NCBI GenBank assembly: GCA_016490735.1
Contig: JAEMWC010000008.1
Span: 376,001-440,000 of the forward strand
Length of the DNA: 64,000 nt
Reading direction: 5' to 3'
From: Pachyseris speciosa
Taxonomy: Eukaryota; Cnidaria; Anthozoa; Scleractinia; Pachyseridae
Shown in pieces: positions 33,951-47,100 of the stretch (within the stretch, counting starts at the first letter, position 1; each line of letters starts with the position of its first letter). The notes under the pieces are model-generated. The model ran no database searches. It had not been told where the DNA came from and saw only the letters and a list, made by a program, of their open reading frames with translations. Both the position numbers and the translations under genes were made by a program.

Positions 33951-34449
33951 CACATTTTCACAGGCGCCCCAAGCTCATGCTGAGTATCGTATCACGCAAT
34001 ATACATGTAAACAAGATGGCTGCAAATTATAAGGATTTGTATGGGAATCCCGGTAATCAGTTCTAGTTGATAGATATACGAAAAACTTCTCGATAAAAAA
34101 GCCTTACCTTACATCCAAGGTGTGTTGCTTGCTATCTGTGTGGTTATTTTACCGATCTATCGCGATTTGAGCGAGTTATGTGCTTCCTGTGTTCCCTTTC
34201 TCTTATAAAGAGTGGAAACACAGGAAGCACATAAATCGCTCAAATCGCGATAGATCGGTAAAATAACCACACAGATAGCAAGCAACACACCTTGGATGTA
34301 AGGTAAGGCTTTTTTATTGAGGAGTTTTTCGTATATCTATCAACTAGAACTGATACCGGGATTCCCATACAAATCCTTACAATTTGCAGCCATCTTGTTT
34401 ACATGTATATTGCGTGATACGATACTCAGCATGAGCTTGGGGCGCCTGT
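33951..34449. mobile_element. Fold-back element, about 235-bp arms
   Basis: Arms from about 33959 (CACAGGCGCCCCAAGCTCAT) and to 34450 are nearly perfect inverted copies with a loop of about 20 bp near 34193-34215. GAGGCAAT occurs at 33943-33950 and 34450-34457 and may be the target duplication. A transcript would form one very long hairpin. Confidence 0.8.
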
Positions 34450-34579
34450 GAGGCAATACATGGAAAATTTTCCTGCCTGATTTTACTTTTCTCTGCTTCC
34501 CTAAATAATTTGTACTGAAGGAAGGTGTCGGTATACATGCGTGGGCTGTATGAAATTATGTTTTACGTAATATTTTCAA

Positions 34580-34895
34580 AATGTGTTGTTTGAAAAGCGA
34601 GCCAAAATGGCGGCGGTGACTCATTGGTGTGGAATAAATGTGTCACGTGTTGGCTCTTGACCAATTACAGTCGAGTAATTTTGTTGCAGCTGCGGCTTGT
34701 CGAGTCGTTGTGAGGCGCGTTGTTTTTGCAGGAAATTCACGCAAACACAATCCATTTTGACGAGTTATATTGTACCAGGTGCAACTATTTCCTGTTGGGC
34801 ATCAGCAGATGTCATATATTCAGGCTGATCTTTGTTGGAAGTGTGTCTAGATCGCTTTGGCGTCTGTTGCACGTTGTGAAATTCATGCAAATTGC
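34580..34895 (+). promoter_or_regulatory. Candidate promoter and 5' UTR exon of the KIND-FERM gene
   Basis: AAAATGGCGGCGG (YY1-like) at about 34601, an inverted CCAAT context (GACCAATTA, about 34660) and locally higher GC precede a segment ending in a good donor (GCG|gtgagt at 34895/34896). The next acceptor on this strand with a matching non-coding exon is at 41037-41038. The link is inference. Confidence 0.4.
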
Positions 34896-37800
34896 GGTGA
34901 GTGTATCTTGCATTGTGGTTCTATCAAGTTTGTCAATTTTGGATTCGAAATCGATAAGCTTAACTTTTATCGATTATTAGGATTGTGTTTTCTCGCACCG
35001 AAGACTTAGTTCAGTGATGTGTCGATACGATTTAGTTTGAGAAAACAAGCTGGCCGAATTTGATAACTTTACTTTATTAGAAATGGCCAACCTTCAAGAA
35101 AATCGTTTATGGTTGTTATAGCGAACCTGTCTTCTGCATAATTTTCAGGCCATCTTTATGCAATTGGTTTTACTTTAACGAGGACCCGTTCATTACTATT
35201 TACCTGAACGTTATCTTTTTGCACTGTCGTTAAATTCCGCCTGCGTTAACCTTCAGTTTATGAAAGGTGTTGAAAATCCTTCGATTTTTGCTGTTCTTTC
35301 TCATGTCGCCGGGTTACCGCAAAACATTGATTTAAAATCCAATTTTCTTAAAAGTTGCCCCAGCCACCAAAATTTGCCACCAATTTATCTGCGTTTAACT
35401 GCGTTTAAGTGGATAAAGTAAATTGCCTTTCATTTTTGGGCGATTTGCCATTCTGTCTTTCTAGTTGAGGCAAGCAGAACTTAAGCCTATAGGCCCATTC
35501 TTAAAAAAAAATGATCAAGTTTATTTCAGCGCCCAGAATGTTCTCTCCATTTTATGGTAATTTCAATTTACGAGATCTTAGCAATAGACTAAACGGTATT
35601 GACCAGTTTTGCTTTTTGATGATGCTAAGTGGTCTCTAGTGCTTTATTTGGAATGAGGTGATGTATTTATAGGGCTATCTACGAGGGTCATTTGCATTTC
35701 ATACTGGACGTATGGCTAAGTAGAGGCTAAAAGCTAAATACGTAAGCTTAAATTGGAGATTTTACTGTACAAAATAATAATTTGCATGGCATTGTCTATC
35801 CACAACACACTTTATTTAATTTTCTAATCCTCATTTAGACCAAGACTTTCATAGAGATTTTACAGTCACAGGTTGAGTGATCTTTAGGAAACTGCCTTGT
35901 GCAATATTGAGGCATGTTGAGTGACTACAGTGTATCTGTGAGTTTTCTATTCCCTGGGCCACTTGAGTGTACGCTTTCCATGAAACCAAGTAACACAGTG
36001 GGCAATTTAAATGCTGGACCACTTGAGTGCATTCTGAGTGGCACAGGCTTTCCATGAAACCAAGCAACACAGTGGGAAATTTAAAATGCTTGTTGTGGCA
36101 TAAGTGGCTGCTACCCACAAGTATTGTGGGTGAATATTGCCATGCTACAAATTGCTGAATTTTAGCAACTACATTAGAATTGCCAGCAACTTTTTTACCG
36201 ATAGATTATGTACTGTTTTTAACAATTTATACTGTCAGGATTATGAAAATTGTCATTAGATAGTATTTGTGCAGTTTTTCCAAATAATTTTTGTCGCTCA
36301 CCATGACAACCATATGAACTTACTAGGATGTAAATTTAACCTTAACCTTGAGTAAGTGTAAGGTGGTCTGAAAAAAAGCTAAGTAGTTTTTCTTTAGTTT
36401 TTATCTGTGAAGGAGTGGATACAGTGTAGAAAGGCATCCCTCAGTGCTTGTTTCCATACTGTGGAACCAATCAATCAATTTGATAAAACTGCTAATTGAG
36501 GGTCTTGATTAAAACCTTCAGTTTAACTACTTAAATGGTCTGAAATGGTAGACCTCTGTTCTTCTTTCTTTTCTGAGATTGTGAAGTGTGCATTCACGTC
36601 CCAGTACACCATTCAACTGAAAGTTCAGCCCTGTCAAACTTACTGGAAGCAGTAGGCAGGATAAAAGGAGTAGAAGGCTGCAAGGGCCTTCTTGGGGGAT
36701 CAGGGGACATTCAACCCCAAACGTTTGAAAATAACCACTTCAAACGATTCCAACTGGGGAATTTTACATGTAGGGCAAAACTTTGCTCCATTTTGACAGC
36801 TCTTGAGGGCTTTTTGTTTTAGTTCTCATTTTCCACCGGTAATTTGCACAGAAAAGCATAGGTATTAAGCAAGTATTTCTTGTTAACTGCATTAAGTGTT
36901 GAGTAGGCGGCAAAATCGCTGGCTGCCAGCACATTTTGAGTGGCATTTTACTATGATGTTGTTTGCCATGCAAGGTGTCCGTGCTCAAGACTCTTTGGAT
37001 AAAATCTGTAAAAAAGTGAATATCCAGAAAAAAAAATCTTGTGTCAGTGTTAATGCTGTATCTGTTTTATCAATCTCATGTTTGTTTTGTGGATTTCTTT
37101 TAGAAAGAATTGAGGGGCTAATTCACTCAAAATTTACTTGATCGGCAAGATCAAGTTGTTAACTCCTTTTACTGGTAGTAAGCAGATGTTACATGTAGGT
37201 TAACTTCTTGCTTTTCCTTATTATGTTTACAGCATAACTTAATCTTGTGGCCCATCAATATCTGTTGCTTAGTATTGCTTAGACTGCTTAACACTAGATC
37301 AATATCTTATGAATGTTTCTTCAAAACACTCCGTGAAAATGCTACCCCATGCCGTTAGTTTTGTGCGTGGAGGAAATAAAAATTATTTTAGTATCATAAT
37401 TATATTAATAGTAATTTGTAAGATGAATTATGAGAGACAGAACTGCTTAAAAGGCTTCATCTACCTTGCTACTTTTTAAGCTTCTTACATGGTAGCTTTC
37501 CAAAAGCTTCCTTGCACTTGTAAATTTCTTTTTATGATACATAAAGATAGTAAAATGTGGTTTAAATGTCTTGTTATATATTGCAATTTGCACTGTAATA
37601 TTAGGTTGCCATTCCTGACTACGATCTTAACTAGGGTATTCAATATACTGGTAATGGTATGATGTTTGGTACCCCAACATGTAAAAGGTCAGAAGGTTAA
37701 TGTCTTCAGGTACGTCTCCCTTTTTCTACTGTACATGTAGAAGTACATTTATACCTTGGGTTCCCTTGGCCAAAGAAGAGTCAACACTAATTAAAGCAAG

Positions 37801-39019
37801 TAGCATTTGTAGGGAATTTTTTATGTGTGATATAGGTTCATGTATGTGGGTAATTTTCAAAACGTGTAGTTACGTGTTGGTAAGCAGTGCTTGAGATTGA
37901 ATATTCCTTACATCCATTGCCATGTGCCATGCTTTTGATATGATGAAGGGTGTTAACCAAAGTTGGTTTTAAAGCAGGAGAAAGTTTCAATTAGTTTTTT
38001 AAAATCCTCTTGATTACAGTTCATTACATTACAGTATCTGTAACTTCTCAAAATGTTTTCTGTCATACACTAGGCTCCTTAATTTTGCAGTGCCTGATAT
38101 TATCTTTGTAGTTAGCCTTTATAAACCCCATATAAACCTGCACACTCTCTCCACCCTTCTTCTTATACTTTTATTTCCTTAGGAAATGTAACCAGTTGGC
38201 AGATTCAGTTTACTATCAAGATAGTTTACCTGCGTTGATCATTTTCTATATTCTCATGATCTACAGTGTACAATCCATGCATTTGATCAAGGAGGACATT
38301 GTAAAGAGAAATTTCATGTTGGTCATTAATGGGGCTTACAGCATTAAAAAGTGTTTAATCAGGAGAACTAGATGATGTGACATCAAAGGGTCCTAGATAT
38401 TGGACCTGATTTTTCTATAGAGAATGAAATGTTGTTTATAATCTGAGATTGAATGATCTCTTTCGTGACTTCCACTTAACTACATCCCTGTTGGGTGTCA
38501 TTTTATTTACCTTTTATTAGTTAAAATACAGTACTTGAAATAATTTAATATGTTCTGTAATCATTATGACCATGGTTCTCTGTAACTTCAGACTCCACTC
38601 ACCCTACTTATGTCCTGACATAGCTTTTTTCTCTGAGATAAAGGTAGGGCTGTTTGAGCTAAAATGTGGACTTATAAGCTTCCAGGGCTGTGCTCGAGCA
38701 GTGCCTGGTGATCTCTGGTGATTTACTTTAATTTGCCTTTGGGCGACAAGGAAATCTAAGATTTTACATAAAATTTAAATGCAGGGCACCTTGGATTTCA
38801 AAGGTTCAGAGTTTTGGGCTCCCAAATTTTTTTGTTAGAGCACAGTCATGGCTTCACACCCATAACAAACTTGTTGGTTTTTTGAGTGAAATGAATCTAA
38901 ACCAGTTATTTTTTTTATAAGTTCACCTGTAGCTTCAAGGTCCCATCAAGCATAACAGGTGTTACAGATTATGCCCCCTTTATTTGTAAATTATAACATT
39001 TCCTGGGTATCTAAACCTG

Positions 39020-39235
39020 AGTATTGCAGTTTATAAACTGAAGAATGTCTGACTATACACCTTGTTGGGTGATGGACGGTGATGACTCTTTCTCCCACTT
39101 ATGCTGATAGCATACTTATGATGCAAACTTTTTACACCTCATGTTCTGAGTCCATCGCCCTCAGGACCAAAATGTTGTTGCTTTTTAATGCAAGAGTTGG
39201 TCGCAGTTGGAACTTTGAATTGAGTACACTAAGTA
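39020..39235 (+). repeat. Direct repeat shared with 44650-44865
   Basis: A segment of about 215 bp (TTATAAACTGAAGAATGTCT ... AACTTTGAATTGAGTACACT) recurs in the same orientation in intron 3 of the KIND-FERM gene with modest divergence. No coding capacity or clear ends. Confidence 0.8.
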
Positions 39236-39341
39236 TCTTATTTAATGACATTTTGGAAAATGTTTCTGGAGTTGCCAGTTCTTGTACATGTAATCATGAA
39301 TAGTAAAACAAGATAATTATAGGCTTGTACACTCGATTTAA

Positions 39342-39700
39342 AGGGGCAGTGTCACACTTTTTGGCAACTTTATAAAAAAGCTAGGTGTCTTTGCATCAAT
39401 TGAATTCCAAAAAATAATGGTCTAGTTTTGATATTAAAGACTATTTGAAGGTACTGAAATTGTTACCTGTCACCTGTTGCTTCAGATGGCAAGGATGGAA
39501 ATGGATTGAAACTTGAAAAAACTGGCCAGTTTTTTTCAAAATCCTCAAGAAATGTATTATTGTTAGCCCTCTCTGATAAAATTCAGTTGATATCTTCATT
39601 GTAGTTTTACAGAAGCATTTTGTTTACGACTAAAGCCTCAAAGTAATGATTTTAACACAGAATTGAGCTAAAACAGCAAAATCTTCATGACACTGTACCT
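39342..39700 (-). mobile_element. TTAA-type MITE, family B copy 3
   Basis: TTAA at 39338-39341 and 39701-39704; ends AGGGGCAGTGTCACAC and (inverted) AGGTACAGTGTCATG; interior homologous to 14435-14816 and 19642-20019. Same orientation as the copy at 19642. Confidence 0.85.
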
Positions 39701-40599
39701 TTAACAGTCTTCTACATTTAATTAAGTCCCAGCCAATCATGTTACTGTCTCGTGTAGTCAACACAAGACTTTGAATTCCTCTCCTCTGTTACACTTTGCG
39801 GTACCTATAGGTACAGTGTAGCTACACTGTACAGCTGTACTTAGAGTTTGAGGATGACAGAGAAACAGCAGGACTTCTTTACAGCACTTATCTTTCCTAA
39901 CTTGTGAAAGTTTGATGGACATATGTGTACATGTAGGTGTCCCCAATTAGCATTATTCGTAAATTTGATTGCATCAATCAATCTGTCCTTAGGATGAACC
40001 CACGTTGTTTTAGAGGATGCCCCAGAACTGCTAGACTGAAATCATAAGATGAAGTGGAGAAAGAGTAGTCTTGTTTCTGCTTTAGTTGAATTCAGGCATT
40101 TTAATCTCAGGTAAATATGATAATTGTTTTAGTTTCTGGCTAGTCTTATTGATACACATGTATCTGTTTACTTGAGTCTGCTATGGCATGACAAGTGTCT
40201 CAGAGGAAAACGGAGACTCCTAAGTTCTTCCACTATTGAGGTCAGAGATGACAATCTACACTTTTCAGTTCACAAAATGAGGAATATACAGTGTAAATTA
40301 GAGTTAAAATGTCCAATGATCCCAAAACCACCTGTCTGCATTCATGACAGTTTCTGCACCACAAAACATTTAAATGAAATACTGGTGATTTCATAAATTG
40401 GGAGGTAATCCTATTTTACCACAAGCAACCCAATTGAGCACATTGCTGACTGCCACAAGTGACATTTTTAAATGCAATTACTGCAAAAATTGCATATTTC
40501 TTGTACATAGTTTAATTATCTTCACCAGAGACCTGGCAGGGACACTACAACAGGTTGCACCAATTACTGTAGGCCCGTAACTGCAAATCCCTCTTCCAT

Positions 40600-40906
40600 A
40601 ACCACATTCTTGTTGAGATAGACCACCACACTGGGGACCACGTCCCTACAGGACTCTTTCGAACACTGTGTGGGTTCTTTAACATCCCACAGATTAAGAA
40701 CAAGTGTTGTGAGACGGGGCTTACGGTTTTTTATCCTTAATTGAGAAGACTAGAAAGTCTAACCGTTTGCAGATACCATTGCAAAGGCAGCACTTTTCCC
40801 TCGATTATTTTAAATACCCTGAGTGTTGGTCCAGCCGGGGTTTGAAACCGTGGCCTTCTGCACGGTAGTCCAGTGCTCTACCAACTAAGCTAACTGGTTG
40901 GCAATG
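40600..40906 (-). mobile_element. tRNA-derived SINE
   Basis: On minus, the head at 40906-40830 has an A box (TAGCTTAGTTGG, then TAGAGC) and a B box (GGTTTCAAACC) with tRNA-like spacing. A body of about 230 bp follows (TCTAGTCTTCTCAATTAAGG, CCCGTCTCACAACAC, GTTAAAGAACCCACACAG). The layout is that of a tRNA SINE with a long central domain. Family not assigned. Confidence 0.75.
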
Positions 40907-41060
40907 TACAGTATGGAAAATGGTACCATGTCTTCATTTGTCCTATTAGATTTCTTAAAGTTACATGACTCAGTACAATGTACAAATTACTCTTCATATG
41001 ATATACACAGGTTTTCTTTATCATTGTTCTTTATTCAGTGTACCAGGCTAGTGTGAAGCC

Positions 41061-41193
41061 ATGCCAGCCTTAACAGCCAACTCAGTTACACTAGATGAGA
41101 TTCTTGAGGTCCGTGCAGGTCCCTTAAAAGAGGACGAGCTTTGGGCTGTACTTGCACAATCAAGTGAGGCATTACGAGATGTACTCATTAAAG
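41061..41193 (+). CDS. PTPN13: KIND-FERM exon 1 (start, KIND helix 1)
   Basis: MPALTANSVTLDEILEVRAG then PLKEDELWAVLAQSSEALRD and VLIK; donor gtaaac. Exon sequence begins upstream at 41039 (UTR). Confidence 0.87.
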
Positions 41194-44100
41194 GTAAACC
41201 TTTTACTGGAGGTGTAGTTTTGAAATGAACTATCTTGTTTTATATCATGCATTTCATTCATTCACAAAGTTCACCCTCACTGGATCTTTTTGTTTCTCAT
41301 GCTGTCTTGCAGTCTAAAGCATGGTTCACTCTAGTGACATAATGACATCAACATAGTGACATAACAACATCAACATAAAAAAGGACTTTATGTTTGCATT
41401 GTGAACATGCAAACATAATGACATATTAGCAACATGACAGCATGAACATAACTACATGTATAGAGATAACTTGATTTGCTTCTCTATACACCTTATTCCA
41501 AAATGGCGGCCGCTCGGAATAATCTGGGGAGAGCAGCGCGGAAACGAGGCATCGAGGGCCAAGTCAAAGTCAAGCATGTAAACAGCAATGGCGTTCGTAG
41601 TATCTATCAGGAGAATTGAAGACATACCTGGCAGTTCGTTGAACGGATGGGATCTTAATCAGTTGAAAACTTCTTAACTAAAATTTTGGTTCAAGTGTCG
41701 TGGTGATTCTTGTAAAGGTTTACGTAATTACCAAAGCACAATTTTGTAAGCGGTAAGTGATATAGTGATATTGTTGTCGGAAACGCCGATCTTGCTAAGG
41801 CTGCTAAGGTCAATTAAGTATCTCATTTTCTTCGTTCTTTTACAGCGTGAATTAGTATTATTTGAATTAAAAGACCGACTATCTTCTAGTCGACCCGGAC
41901 GAAAATCTCATCTATACCTGGCATATAACAACTGAGCCGGTAAAGAGCTTTTCAGGCTGAGGTTAGCGCTAATCATTGATTAAGATGTATTAAAGCCTAT
42001 AAGTTCAGTTGTCATAAGATGGTATTTAACCCGGGTTAGCGCTAACCATGCTTCGAGCAACTGGGCCGGGAAGCTGACTACAACACTACAAACATTTAGG
42101 AAAAATATTTACCCGGGATTAACTTAACCAAAATTTTATTTGCTTGGAACGCTAAAAAGGAGATTTAAATTAAGTTTTTTTTCTCGGAAATGTAGTTCAG
42201 AAAATAAGAAATAATAGTTCAAAATAGTAAGCAAACTGAAATAAATGGTCATGTTGCCTGTACATGAGTTATGTGTTTATGCTTACAAACACACCACATG
42301 TGACTGACAACACTAAACAGAGTAAATGCACTAGACTGTCCCATATGTGGAATTTTTTTCTTGTTGTTCACACACTCCACGTGGATTTGAAGGGAGACAA
42401 TTTGTTGTGTTTGCACAACTTCCTCAGAGGTCATTTGACCTTTGGTTCCAATAAAAAGTGCCCCATGGAAAGTTGACTAATAAATGTTTTGGCACCCCCA
42501 GGTGAGATTCCAATGAGCTCCTTCAGATTGGTATGCCGGTTTTTATACGAGCTATAAAAAAATCACTGTTTAAACAAAGACTCTTAGGCATTTGACAGCA
42601 GAGCTCACTGCAGTCAATTATGACCCTGGTAGAAGGATATTTATCTTTAAAATCAGCAGGCATGTGGTCATTGATCTTTGCCCTTGATGGTCATACTGAA
42701 ATGATGCTGACCTTTAGAAACAAAATTAATCCAGGCTTAATTGCCTTGGTCTTCCTTGTTCAGGGGCATCTAATTCATATTTGCTACATCATGGGAAGGT
42801 GAATGCAAATAATTAATGTTTTCACCTTTTTTTGCTGGATTAAATACTGAATTATACTCTTGAAAATGTCTCTATTGGGAAATCCAGAATAAAAAGCTAA
42901 ATGTTTAACTGACTCATAAATCTATCGACGCTAAATACTTTCGATTGTAAACCTTGGAAATATCCGCCTCGAATTGTCGGAGTTTTTCAGTAAGCTCGGC
43001 TTTCTCACAGTCCAGATCATGGATAGCTTTCTCACAGTCGTTTTATAGCTCCCTAGAATCTCTATGAGGACAAATATCTGAATCACGATGTCTTGGTTGA
43101 TGACAGTAGGTCAGGAGTTGCTGAGGTTTTCCTCAGTCTTTTTCGTTTGATCGGACTACTATGCTTTGGTGCTTTTCGTTTACGAGCGAACACTTCTTTC
43201 ACGGAAAAGCGGATGGTACAGCAGTAGTTTTCAAAGTTTTCTCGCGACCAGCAAACGAACAAATATAACCCGAAGACTTGAAGTGGCGCAAACATACCCT
43301 TGATCGAGTGTTTTGTCACTTAAAGTTAATCCAAGATCCCTTCGTATGGCAACAATCCATTCGGCTTGAACACACTACACGTCGGTCTTCTGGAAACTTC
43401 TGATAAGAGATTTTCACACCATTTTTCCACATAAATTTCTTAGGACAGAATGGAATAGAGCAATTTAGAGCATGATCACTCACGATTACAATGTCCCACA
43501 AGATTTTTCACGCCGGCCCTCGATGCCTCGTTTCCGTGCTGCTCCCCCAGATCATTCCGAGCGGCCGCCATTTTGGAATAAGGTGTATATCATTGTGTCA
43601 CTAGTGTGAACCAGGCTTAAACGTTATTCCAGACATCATTCTGTCTTAATTATCTCATTCAACTCGTTTTGTTTTATGTGACCAGGTAAAGCAAGAAGGA
43701 AGGGCCTTCTGACGTACACTGTTACTCCAGAGAGTTTACTTCTCTGTCATAATGGCAAGGTCAAGTTTTCACTGCATACAGGTAGTCTTTTCTCAAAAGT
43801 TTCATGAACCAGTTTACACCTTGTGAATGTTTTGCTAAGCTGTAAATCTGTATCTAGATTCAGTTTTTTTTAAAATCTTGTCAAAATTATTATTTAATTT
43901 GCAGCTTCATCAAGGAATCGCTCCTTCACTGCTCCTGAAATGTACTCCAAACACAGTAAACCTATTGGAAATGAGGGAACCCTTGAGAAGGTACTATCAC
44001 CGGCATGTCTTTTCAGTGTGATTGTTACTATAGATGGTAAATGGTTTGAACCCAGGCTCAGTCACACCATAAATAGTGAAGTACAATTGTCTGGGTGAGT

Positions 44101-47100
44101 GTGGTCCTGAGAAGGACTGTTTGTGGTGACATTGACTGACATTTTGACAACCTGAATGGAATTAATCATCAGATTCACTTGACTTGGATGATGCCTTCCA
44201 CTCAGGTTGTCGAAACGTCAGTCATTGTCATCACAAACAGTCCTTCTCAGGATCACACTCACCCGGACATTCGTACTTCACTTAATTAAGTTACTATAGA
44301 CGATTAATACTTCTTGTACATCTTAAAGTGCATATGAAACGAAATTTTTCATTAGCTTGTTCGAATGAGCTTTCAAAATGATGAAGAACAGCGTTTATTT
44401 TATTGTGATAGCACTCTTGGTTGCCGAGTTATTCAAGATTTTGATTTATGCAAATTAGAGGACTTGCCACATTTGCTTTCTTGTTGCTTTACCTGCCTAC
44501 CTACGTACTGCTTAGTACAATCATAATATTTCTCACTATAATGGGGTGGTGATTTGTTGTTAACAGTAGTAACTCCTTTGTGAGAGAGTAGGTTAAGTAA
44601 TATTTATTGAAGATGTAGTTAGTTTTGGATACCTGGGTATTTCAAACTTACTATTGTAGTTATAAACTGAAGAATGTCTGACTATAGGTCTTGTTGGGTG
44701 ATGGACAGTGATGACTTTTTCTCCCACTTATGCTGATAGCATAGTTGTGATGCAAACTTTTTACACCTCATATTCTGAGTCCATTGCTCTCAAGACCAAA
44801 ACTCTGCAGTTTTTAATATAAGATTTGGTTGCAGTTTACAAGAAACTTTGAATTGAGTACACTAAGCACATCTCTATTCAGTTGTCCTGGTTATTTCACT
44901 CTGATGTCTTTTATTTTTAATCATGGACAGATCTGCATTTACTCTCTGGGCATGACTTTATATCATGCTGCTGAGTTTGAAATTCCTGTTGGAAAGGTGA
45001 GTTTTTCTTTAAACATTTTTCTCAGAACTATCAGCTCACTCTTGAATGTCACATTCCAAAATACGGTACTTGGTGTTCTTAGTATTAACTGATTTTTGTT
45101 TCAAATTTATGTTACAGCCTGTCAATTTGAGTGAGAGCTTGGAGGGTATCCTGCTCTCCATGTGCGAAGAAAGTTCTCAGTTGAGGATTCACCTTGCAAA
45201 GGTTCTTGAGGTATGCTGATCAATAACATTCTCCCAACCATCTATTAGAATAAATATGAAATTAATTATTGCAAATAACACCATCTGTGGTTAACATGAC
45301 ACTGAAATTTAGGAGTACATGAAACAACAGGCTCATAGTTAGTAGATTTTTGCAAGAATGGAGAGTTTCATAAAGATCTTAAATAATTAATTTGAATGTC
45401 CAAGGAAATAGTTTTTACAAAGAAATATGTACAAATGTGGTAGACGCTCTCTGCCTGCCCTCCATCCATTTTTTTTTGTACAAATTACAATGTATTTGGA
45501 TTTTTATGAACATCTGCTAAATTTATTATAATTGCAAATTTATTGTTCATCTGTATTTTCTTTAATCTGATACTAAAATATGCCACACAAACTGCAGCTC
45601 CTGCATTATACACATGTCATGCAGCTAATCCTACTTTTATTAACACTCAAAGAAAATGTGATTGGCATAAATGCAATGATTGCATCACGAAACGAAACAT
45701 GATCCAGCACCCATTGTATATAGGTTCTGATTGTTTTTGAGCCTTTCTTTATAATGCTGTATATTTTTAAATTAGCATTTGATCTCAAACTGGGTTTTAT
45801 TTCTCTTGATCTTGCTTAGATTAGGGATAGTAATAAGGATCGCCAATAACTGACAGTTCATTTCCTAGAAAAGCTCTGACTAGGAGTTTGGAATATTATT
45901 CCAACCTTATCTTGAGAAGCATTGGTTGAAGACTGAAAAGCAAATGTGTGTAATATTATTCTGAACATCTTATCATTAGTAATAAAACCTTGAAAATAAC
46001 TCACTTGCAGGTGTGCCATGGACATCGTAAAAGGCGGCGCTTTGGTGGCCTCATTGTTTCTATGGTGACTGCTGTGCTGGGAGATGATGTGCCAGATGTA
46101 AGTTGATCTCTTTAGTTTTGATAATTAACACACACACACTGTCAATGATAATAATTTAAATATAATGTTACCTTAACTGATGGTGGATATTTCCATGTAA
46201 TTTTCCTGACTTTAAAAAATAATATATTTTCATGCAACATATCTTTCATTTCCTTGGACTGTCTCAAACAGTACTGGTTGTGAATAGTGTATGGCAGCAT
46301 TATTTCTTTAGAACTGCTTACTATTGAAGCACCATACCACTGTAATCTCTGTTTGAGCGCTTATGTTTTTCTAACAACTTGCAATAACTTTTAATCCTCT
46401 CCAATACAGAATGATGAAGAAAACCACAGTTTTGACGAAGAAACAGTGCAGATTGATCACTCTGAGTTCTTGAATGGAGAGGTGAGGTTTCCAAACTAAT
46501 GTTTTTAGAGACTTGGGCTTTTCTTTGAAGGGGTTTTTAAGTATTGTTTACATTACATTTTGCTTAACTGTTGCTTTTAGGCTCCAGGCTCAGCCAGTCC
46601 TGATTTGGTGAGTCCTCGCAGTCTTCCTTCTCCTCCACCTTCACAAATCAGTACACATGCCCAACCAACATCAGAAGAGTTGGTCGGCTCCAACTATCGT
46701 CGCTCAGGCTCACCAACTGAGTTGGCTCTTACACCTCACCAGAGGAAGCAGCCCCACATTTTAGGTAAGTCAACAAATGAAGGGCTGAGAACATAACCAA
46801 CCTATGTTGAATTTTAGGTCAATTTTTTATTTTGCTTGGGTTTGTCCAAATGTTTGCATATATAATACTGCAATTTGATTGAAGAACATTGTCTGGTAAT
46901 TTTTTGCCTTTTTTTTTTGTTTTCGAGAAATAATGTAGGCCATAATGTAGGTTTGCAAATTACATTACAGCTTCTTTCAGTTAAATTGCAGTTCACATGT
47001 AAAATTCAGACAAATCCGAGCAAAATTCAAAAACTGCCTATAATTCAACATAGGTCAGTTATGGTTTCAGCCCTTCAAATGTTTTTGGGAAAGATGCGAA

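Larger units (their letters stand above)
34896..41038 (+). other. Probable first intron of the KIND-FERM gene
   Basis: Mostly single-copy-looking AT-rich sequence with few transposons. It contains a near-duplicate pair at about 35935-36095 (CTTTCCATGAAACCAAG... twice), a repeat shared with 44640-44870 (39020-39235), a TTAA MITE (39342-39700) and a SINE (40600-40906). No coding exon was recognised. Confidence 0.5.
41318..43616. mobile_element. THAP/SAP-containing DNA transposon in intron 1
   Basis: Left end GCATGGTTCACTCTAGTGAC and right end (inverted) AAGCCTGGTTCACACTAGTG. TTAA is present at the right (43617-43620) and a decayed TTAA at the left. Inner ends also invert (CCAAAATGGCGGCCGCTCGG). 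A THAP frame on minus lies near the right end and a SAP-like frame on plus near the left. THAP plus TTAA would fit Kolobok-like elements. Direct GACATAA/AACAT repeats lie at 41335-41460. Confidence 0.65.
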
